From positions 74,622 through 138,621 of the forward strand of contig NZ_MDFM01000011.1 of NCBI RefSeq assembly GCF_002939985.1: a DNA stretch of 64,000 nucleotides. Reading direction: 5' to 3'. The notes beneath the pieces were generated by a model. The model saw only the letters and a list, made by a program, of their open reading frames with translations, had not been told where the DNA came from and did no database searches. The position numbers and the translations under genes were made by a program. The stretch is from Xanthomonas hortorum pv. cynarae (GTDB taxonomy: Bacteria; Pseudomonadota; Gammaproteobacteria; Xanthomonadales; Xanthomonadaceae). Shown piece after piece: positions 58,895 to 64,000 of the stretch (position 1 is its first letter; each line of letters begins with the position of its first letter).

Positions 58895-61044
58895 ACCACC
58901 CAAACCTCCTAACCGCCCTCAACCAGGCCGGCGCCCTACGCACGCTGGATCTCGCCTTCGCCCAAAGCCTGCAACGTCTGGCCCCGGACACCGACTCCCT
59001 GGTCTTGGCCGGCGCCGCACTCGCCTCGCTGGCCGTTACCAGCGGCCACGCAGGGCTGGACCCCACCCGCGCCGCCATGCTGCTGGACGCGCGCGACGGC
59101 CCATCGCCCACCTTCCCAGATCCCACCGACTGGCAACGCACCCTGGCTGCCTCGCGCTGGGTCGACCAACCGCATCCTGAAGACCCGGCCGCCGCCGACT
59201 GCCCGCTGGTCCTAGAACACGGCTTGCTCTACCTGCGCCGCTACCGCGAGTACGAACGCCGCCTGGCGCTAGGCCTGCAACGCATCGCCGCCCAGTCGCC
59301 GCCCCCGTTCGACGCAGCCACACTAGCGCCGCTGTTCGCGCAGCTATTCCCAAACGCGACCTCAGCCACTCTCCCCACGGACCCAACCCCTCTCCCCCCG
59401 GGAGAGGGTGCCCGAAGGGCGGGTGAGGGTACGGGCCTGCCCGAGCCATCCATCGACCGCCAAGCCCAAGCCGCAGCCCTCGCCCTGCGCCGCACCCTGC
59501 TGCTGGTCACCGGCGGCCCCGGCACCGGCAAAACCACCACCATCGCCCGCCTGCTACTGCTGCGCATCGCGCAAGCCCAGGCAGCCAACACCCCGGCCCC
59601 ACGCATCGCCCTGGCTGCGCCCACCGGCCGCGCCGCCGAGCGCATGGCCGAAAGCCTGCGCGCCGCCGTATCGCGCGCCATCACCCACGGCATCGACCCT
59701 GCCTTGGCCGACCCCCTGCCCACCGGCGCCAGCACCCTGCATCGCCTGCTCGGCGTCATCCCGGATTCCCCGCAGTTCCGCCACACCGCCGACAACCCGC
59801 TGCCGTTCGACCTGATCGTCGTCGATGAAGCCTCCATGGTCGACCTGCCGCTGATGTGCAAGCTGGTCGAAGCGGTGGCCGACGGTACCCAGCTGATCCT
59901 GCTCGGCGACGCCGACCAGCTGCCCTCGGTGGAAGCCGGCGACGTGCTCGCCGCCATCCTGCAGGCCGCCGGCCCGGGCGACGCCTTGCAGCCGCACGAC
60001 GCACAGGCGCTGCAACCGCTGCTCGGCAGCGCGCCCACTGGCAGCACGCCTGCCAGCACCCAGACCGTCAGCCACACCCACACCGGCGGCCTGGCCGGCC
60101 ACCGCGTGCACCTGCTACGCGGCTACCGCCAAGCAGACAACTTTGCACTCACCCCGTTGGCCGACGCCATCCGCACCGGCGACGCCGACACCGCCCTCGC
60201 CCTGCTGCGCAGCGGCGAGCTGGCCGGCGTGCACTTCCACGAAGACGGCGAAGACCCGCTCACCCTGGGCCGCGACGCACTGCTCGCCCACTGGCGCGCG
60301 CTGGCGGACGCGCACGACCCGGCCGCCGCCCTGCGCGATGCCGCGCGCCTGCGCCTGCTCACCGCCGTGCGCGCCGGCCCGCAGGGCGCACGCGGCCTCA
60401 ACGCCCGTATCGAACAACTGCTGGCCGACACCGGCTCCGGCGCCCGCCGTCTCGGCAGCGCCTCGCCGTGGTTCCAGGGCCGCCTGCTGCTGATCACCGA
60501 AAACAGCTACCGCCACGGCCTGTTCAATGGCGATGTCGGCATCTGCCTGCGAAGCGATGCGAGTCCCTTTTCGGGGCGCAGCGACGAAACGCCGTCTTCA
60601 GGGCCAGGCCAGTCCGGCGGCACCGCCAACCGCCACGTCCCAAGCACAGACAGCCGTGCCCAAGCCCCGCTGGTCGCCTGGTTCGAAGGCGACGGCGACG
60701 GCCAGGTGCGCGGCTTCCACCCCGCCGCGCTACCCGCGCACGAAAGCGCCTTCGCCATGACCGTGCACAAGGCCCAGGGCAGCGAGTTCGACACCGTCTG
60801 GCTGCAACTGCCCACCCGCGACGCCCGCGTGCTCAGCCGCGAACTGCTCTACACCGGCATCACCCGCGCCCGCCGCGCCCTGCACCTGGCCGGCAGCGAA
60901 GCGGTCATCCGCGCCGCGCTCGCCCGGCACGCCGCACGCATCTCGGGCCTGGCGTGGCGGTTGGGTGCGCAGCAGCAGGCGGCACCCGCCAAGCCAGCAA
61001 CAGAACCACCCACTGCGTTGCCCGTGCAGGGGTCGTTGTTCTGA
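58891..61044 (+). CDS. recD: Exodeoxyribonuclease V alpha subunit RecD
   Basis: A 717-residue SF1B helicase, longer than E. coli RecD (608). Walker A VTGGPGTGKTTTIARLL, motif II VVDEASMVDLPLM, motif III LLGDADQLPSVEAGDVL, and the C-terminal MTVHKAQGSEFDTVWLQLP and YTGITRARRALHL are all intact. The extra length includes a segment encoded by a palindromic repeat (residues 164-181) and a Gly/Ser/Thr-rich loop (about 557-595) before motif V. Start overlaps recB by 4 bp. Confidence 0.94.
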   Translation: MNHPNLLTALNQAGALRTLDLAFAQSLQRLAPDTDSLVLAGAALASLAVTSGHAGLDPTRAAMLLDARDGPSPTFPDPTDWQRTLAASRWVDQPHPEDPAAADCPLVLEHGLLYLRRYREYERRLALGLQRIAAQSPPPFDAATLAPLFAQLFPNATSATLPTDPTPLPPGEGARRAGEGTGLPEPSIDRQAQAAALALRRTLLLVTGGPGTGKTTTIARLLLLRIAQAQAANTPAPRIALAAPTGRAAERMAESLRAAVSRAITHGIDPALADPLPTGASTLHRLLGVIPDSPQFRHTADNPLPFDLIVVDEASMVDLPLMCKLVEAVADGTQLILLGDADQLPSVEAGDVLAAILQAAGPGDALQPHDAQALQPLLGSAPTGSTPASTQTVSHTHTGGLAGHRVHLLRGYRQADNFALTPLADAIRTGDADTALALLRSGELAGVHFHEDGEDPLTLGRDALLAHWRALADAHDPAAALRDAARLRLLTAVRAGPQGARGLNARIEQLLADTGSGARRLGSASPWFQGRLLLITENSYRHGLFNGDVGICLRSDASPFSGRSDETPSSGPGQSGGTANRHVPSTDSRAQAPLVAWFEGDGDGQVRGFHPAALPAHESAFAMTVHKAQGSEFDTVWLQLPTRDARVLSRELLYTGITRARRALHLAGSEAVIRAALARHAARISGLAWRLGAQQQAAPAKPATEPPTALPVQGSLF
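59381..59434 (+). repeat. Variant dispersed palindromic repeat inside recD
   Basis: ACCCAACCCCTCTCCCCCCG/GGAGAGGGTGCC then GAAGGGCGGGTGAGGGT: a mixed form of the 37-nt unit and the CCCTCATCCGCCC unit. It is in frame, translated as TPLPPGEGARRAGEGTG, between the N-terminal domain and Walker A of RecD. Confidence 0.8.
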
Positions 61045-61182
61045 TGGACGCAAGCCGGCGCAATGGCAACATCACTTACCGCAGAACGGCACGTTCGCCT
61101 ATCACCGTCATCGGGCGTGCCCGGATAACCTCTTGGCCGAAGAACGCCTGGTTGTGCGGTATCGCCAGCATGGGAGGCATCG

Positions 61183-62238
61183 ATGGCGAAAAAGCATGAA
61201 ATTTCTCTCGTCCGCTCGTCGGCGGCCGAATACCTGACCTTCGTGGCCGCCGCAGGCGAGGGCGGCGTACAGGCGGCGTATGCCGACGAAAACGTCTGGC
61301 TGACGCAGAAGATGCTGGCCCAGCTCTACGATGTCGAAACCCACACCATCAACTACCACCTGAAAAAGGTGTTCGCTGACAACGAGTTGCAGGCAGATGC
61401 AGTTATTCGAAATTTTCGAATAACTGCCACCGACGGCAAGAGCTACGACACCAAGCACTACAACCTCGCGGCCATCATTGCCGTGGGCTACAAGGTCAAT
61501 TCCGAGCGCGCGGTGCAGTTCCGCAAGTGGGCCACCACCATCATCGAGTCCTTTACGATCAAGGGCTTCGCGATGGACGACGAGCGCCTGAAGAACGACG
61601 GCACGGTGCTCGGCAAGCGCTACTTCGAAGAGCAGCTGCAGCGCATCCGCGAGATCCGTCTCTCCGAGCGCAAGTTCTACCAGAAGATCACCGACATCTA
61701 CGCCACCGCCCTGGACTACGACGCCACGGCGCAGGCAACCCAACGGTTCTTCGCCACGGTGCAGAACAAGCTGCACTGGGCCATCCACGGGCAAACCGCA
61801 GCAGAAGTCGTCTACCACCGCGCCGATGCGGGCAAGCAGCACATGGGCCTGACCACCTGGGCCGATGCACCGCGCGGGAAGATCCAAAAGTTCGATGTGG
61901 CGGTTGCCAAGAACTACCTGACCACCGGCGAGATGGCGCAGTTGCAACGCCTTGTATCGGCCTATCTGGACCTGGCCGAGGACATGGCGCTGCGGCAGAT
62001 CCCGATGACCATGCAGGATTGGGAAACGCGTCTGAATCGTTTCATCGAAGCGACTGACCGGCAGGTGTTGCAGGACGCAGGGCGCGTCACCGCCGAGATC
62101 GCCAAAGCGCATGCGGAAAGCGAGTTCGAAAAGTACCGCATCGTGCAGGACCAGCTGTTCGTGAGCGATTTCGATCGCGTGTTGCAGCAGCTTGATGCAG
62201 GAGACCGGGCGGACGGCACCGGCGACGACTTGCGCTAG
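61183..62238 (+). CDS. RhuM-family protein
   Basis: A 351-residue protein starting MAKKHEISLVRSSAAEYL. It shows the RhuM pattern: WLTQKMLAQLYDVETHTINYHLKKVF, NFRITATDGKSYDTKHYNL, VGYKVNSERAVQFRKWATTII and FAMDDERLKNDG. RhuM was named from the Salmonella SPI-3 gene; the biochemical role is unknown, though many relatives are linked to mobile DNA. The segment starting here is slightly less GC-rich than recBCD and is followed by a toxin-antitoxin pair, suggesting an acquired block. Internal palindrome at 61399-61427. Confidence 0.85.
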   Translation: MAKKHEISLVRSSAAEYLTFVAAAGEGGVQAAYADENVWLTQKMLAQLYDVETHTINYHLKKVFADNELQADAVIRNFRITATDGKSYDTKHYNLAAIIAVGYKVNSERAVQFRKWATTIIESFTIKGFAMDDERLKNDGTVLGKRYFEEQLQRIREIRLSERKFYQKITDIYATALDYDATAQATQRFFATVQNKLHWAIHGQTAAEVVYHRADAGKQHMGLTTWADAPRGKIQKFDVAVAKNYLTTGEMAQLQRLVSAYLDLAEDMALRQIPMTMQDWETRLNRFIEATDRQVLQDAGRVTAEIAKAHAESEFEKYRIVQDQLFVSDFDRVLQQLDAGDRADGTGDDLR

Positions 62239-62426
62239 ATCGAGGTGATGCAGGAAGCGCCAAGACGTCGGGCAAGCCGTGCTCCTCATCCAGTGCCGGT
62301 TCTTGAGCCACTCCCAGCGAGCCGGTGCAGGGTGCATTGTTTTGATGGAGGTTGCGCCGCTCCAGAGCTTTCGGCAAAGCGGCACGGCGGCACGGTCGAT
62401 CTTGCAGCCATAACGGCTTGCGTCAT

Positions 62427-62443
62427 ATAACGGATCACGTTAT
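62427..62443. promoter_or_regulatory. Candidate HigA operator upstream of higB
   Basis: ATAACG-gatca-CGTTAT inverted repeat 10 bp before the higB ATG; ATAACGG also occurs at 62410. HigA repressors usually bind such short palindromes over their own promoter. Inferred from position and symmetry. Confidence 0.45.
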
Positions 62444-62452
62444 GGTCAGCAC

Positions 62453-62734
62453 ATGATCAGGAGCTTTGTCGACAAGGAAGCCGAAAAGATCTGGTTGGGT
62501 GAGCGCTCCCGCCGGGTGCCGTCCGACATCCAGTCGGTCGCGCGCCGCAAGTTGCGCATGCTTAACGCTGCCGCGCACCTCGACGATCTGCGTATTCCAC
62601 CTGCCAACTGGCTGGAAGCGTTAAGGGGCGAGCGGCGCTGGCAGTACAGCATCCGGATCAACGACCAATGGCGCATCTGCTTCCGATGGATGGAGGGCGA
62701 TGTCGCCGAGGTCGAAATCGTCGATTACCACTGA
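62453..62734 (+). CDS. higB: HigB-type toxin (RelE superfamily mRNA interferase)
   Basis: A 93-residue basic protein: IRSFVDKEAEKIWLGERSRRVP, ARRKLRMLNAA, LRIPPANWLEALRG and the C-terminal QYSIRINDQWRICFRW, all in the usual places for HigB (PF05015). It would cleave mRNA on the ribosome. The toxin gene precedes the antitoxin, the typical order of higBA. A palindrome overlaps its promoter region. Confidence 0.9.
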   Translation: MIRSFVDKEAEKIWLGERSRRVPSDIQSVARRKLRMLNAAAHLDDLRIPPANWLEALRGERRWQYSIRINDQWRICFRWMEGDVAEVEIVDYH

Positions 62735-62751
62735 GCAAGAGGCATCTGTCC

Positions 62752-63042
62752 ATGACAGTCCTACCCAACATCCACCCCGGCGAAATCCTGCTCGAAGAGT
62801 TTCTCGAGCCGATGGGCATCAGCCAGAACGCACTGGCGCGGGCCACCGCCGTGCCGCCGCGCCGCATCAATGAGATCGTGCTGGGCAAGCGCGGCATCAC
62901 CGCCGACACCGCCGTGCGCCTGGCCGCGGCGCTGGGCACGACCGAGCGCTTCTGGTTGGGCCTGCAGGCCGACTACGAGCTGGAAGAAGCGCACCGCGCG
63001 CTGGGCGACCTGCCGTCACGGATCAAGCGGCTGGCGGCTTGA
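62752..63042 (+). CDS. higA: HigA-type antitoxin (XRE family)
   Basis: A 96-residue HTH protein starting MTVLPNIHPGEILLEEFLEP at 62752, 17 bp after the higB stop. The helix-turn-helix is ISQNALARATAVPPRRINEIVLG (in two parts), then TADTAVRLAAALGTTERFWLGLQ, the VapI/HigA signature. It should neutralise HigB and repress the pair. Confidence 0.92.
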   Translation: MTVLPNIHPGEILLEEFLEPMGISQNALARATAVPPRRINEIVLGKRGITADTAVRLAAALGTTERFWLGLQADYELEEAHRALGDLPSRIKRLAA

Positions 63043-63163
63043 TCCGTACCGTAGCCTGCGGGCACTCGCCGTGCTTCTGCTGCGCAACGCTTCCTGCCGC
63101 GATCTTGAGAAAGTTGGATGTCGTGCGTGCTATCGGCAAAAGAGCACTGTGATCGGGTAAGGC

Positions 63164-63907
63164 TTACACGTGATACCCACCGGCAACCTCAATGGATTGG
63201 GCGTTGATCCAGGCCGCATCATCGGACAGCAGCATGGCGATGACGTTGGCAACGTCTTCGGGTTCTCCAACGCGGCCCAGCGCTGTCTGCGCCGCCAGCA
63301 TGGCTTCGAAGTCCGGCGTCAGCCCGCCGCCGAGTTCGGTGCGAATGGGCCCCGGCGAGACCGCATTGACGCGGATGCCGCGCTCGCCGAACTCCTTGGC
63401 CATGTAGCGGCTGAGCACCTCCAACCCGCCCTTGAACGCGGCATACGGCGCAACCCCGGCAAACGCCACGCGCGTGGTGGCACTGGTGAGGTTGACGATC
63501 GCCGCGCCGCGGCCCAGCAGCGGCAACAACGCCTGGGTGAGAAAGAAGGGCCCCTTGAGATGCACGTTGAACAGACCGTCGAACTGCGCCTCATCGACGG
63601 TTTCGATCGGGTTGAACACCCCGTAGCCGGCATTGTTCACCAGCCCGGCCAGGGTGTCCTGCTGCCAGACCGTGTGCAGCGTCTCCTGCACGGCCGCAGC
63701 GAACCCGGCAAAGCTGCGTGTGTCGGCCACATCCAGCGGTAACGCGATGGCCTTGCCGCCATCGGCCGCAATGCGCGCCACCACCGATTCGGCCGCAAGT
63801 GGGTTCTGGTGATAGGTCAGGATGACGCCCATGCCACGGCGGGCACTGGCCAGCGCGGTGGCGGCACCGATACCGCGGCTACCGCCGGTGATGACTGCAA
63901 TATTCAT
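63164..63907 (-). CDS. Short-chain dehydrogenase/reductase
   Basis: A 247-residue classical SDR. Cofactor motif TGGSRGIGAATALA, NNAGYG, the catalytic Ser in NLTSATT and YxxxK in APYAAFKGG, and PGPIRTELG. The tail QSIEVAGGYHV fits members of about 250 residues. The cofactor preference and substrate cannot be decided; many relatives reduce 3-oxoacyl groups, sugars or steroids. It converges on higA across 121 bp. The 93 bp after its start to the window end holds nothing I can name. Confidence 0.9.
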   Translation of the reverse strand: MNIAVITGGSRGIGAATALASARRGMGVILTYHQNPLAAESVVARIAADGGKAIALPLDVADTRSFAGFAAAVQETLHTVWQQDTLAGLVNNAGYGVFNPIETVDEAQFDGLFNVHLKGPFFLTQALLPLLGRGAAIVNLTSATTRVAFAGVAPYAAFKGGLEVLSRYMAKEFGERGIRVNAVSPGPIRTELGGGLTPDFEAMLAAQTALGRVGEPEDVANVIAMLLSDDAAWINAQSIEVAGGYHV

Positions 63908-64000
63908 GGCATTGCGCTCTTGTCTGAAGGTGTCCTCAGGCTAGAGGGCAGGGCGCCGGGGTGCCTGCCTGAAGCCGGCACGGGCCTGCCTGATCCTGCT

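Overview
The window looks like chromosomal DNA of a plant-associated gammaproteobacterium, most probably Xanthomonas. This rests on the high GC content and codon use, an AvrXca/Svx-type secreted metalloprotease, a GH92 alpha-mannosidase, two large TonB-dependent receptors, an Mla operon with mlaA in the operon, a recC-recB-recD operon, and dense short palindromic repeats of types common in this group. No phage block, insertion sequence, CRISPR array, tRNA or rRNA is seen.

Layout. 1-5.9 kb: truncated rhomboid protease; a TerC/Alx-type membrane protein preceded by a recognisable yybP-ykoY (Mn2+) riboswitch; rlmI; a small membrane protein; and the Svx/AvrXca-like protease. 6-10 kb: a GlxA-type AraC regulator divergent from a TonB-dependent receptor. 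10.6-18.2 kb: a tight cluster of a DUF3088 protein with a thioredoxin-like sequence pattern, two flavin-dependent monooxygenases, an M20 amidohydrolase, a GNAT acetyltransferase, a fused permease-ATPase ABC transporter and a solute-binding protein. It matches the logic of the Bacillus S-alkyl/succino-cysteine salvage operons (acetylate, oxidatively cleave C-S, deacetylate). 18.6-25.2 kb: an ECF sigma factor, FecR-type anti-sigma, TonB receptor with STN domain, and a coupled penicillin-acylase-family Ntn hydrolase. 25.3-34.1 kb: small secreted protein, M19 dipeptidase, a glycerate module (MFS carrier, glycerate kinase, CdaR-type regulator), a GAF-PAS-PAS-GGDEF cyclase and a DUF2628 membrane protein.

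34.8-47 kb is mixed metabolism: GH92 mannosidase, amino acid permease, GST, RmuC, cysteine-rich lipoprotein, glutathione peroxidase, LprI-like protein, GMC oxidoreductase and its AraC-type neighbour. 47.1-51.3 kb is mlaFEDCBA on the minus strand (retrograde phospholipid transport). 51.5-61.0 kb is recC-recB-recD with 4-bp overlaps; recB and recD carry palindromic repeats inside their reading frames. 61.2-63.0 kb is a small accessory segment (RhuM-family protein and a HigBA toxin-antitoxin pair). A short-chain dehydrogenase closes the window.

The most interesting points are the probable sulfur-salvage operon with an embedded thioredoxin-fold DUF3088 candidate, the sigma/anti-sigma/receptor/acylase operon, the in-frame tandem REP-like insertions in the RecB helicase region, the RhuM-HigBA module beside recBCD, and the hexapeptide-repeat tail on the Svx-like protease. 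Functions are inferred from sequence reading only; no database search was run.
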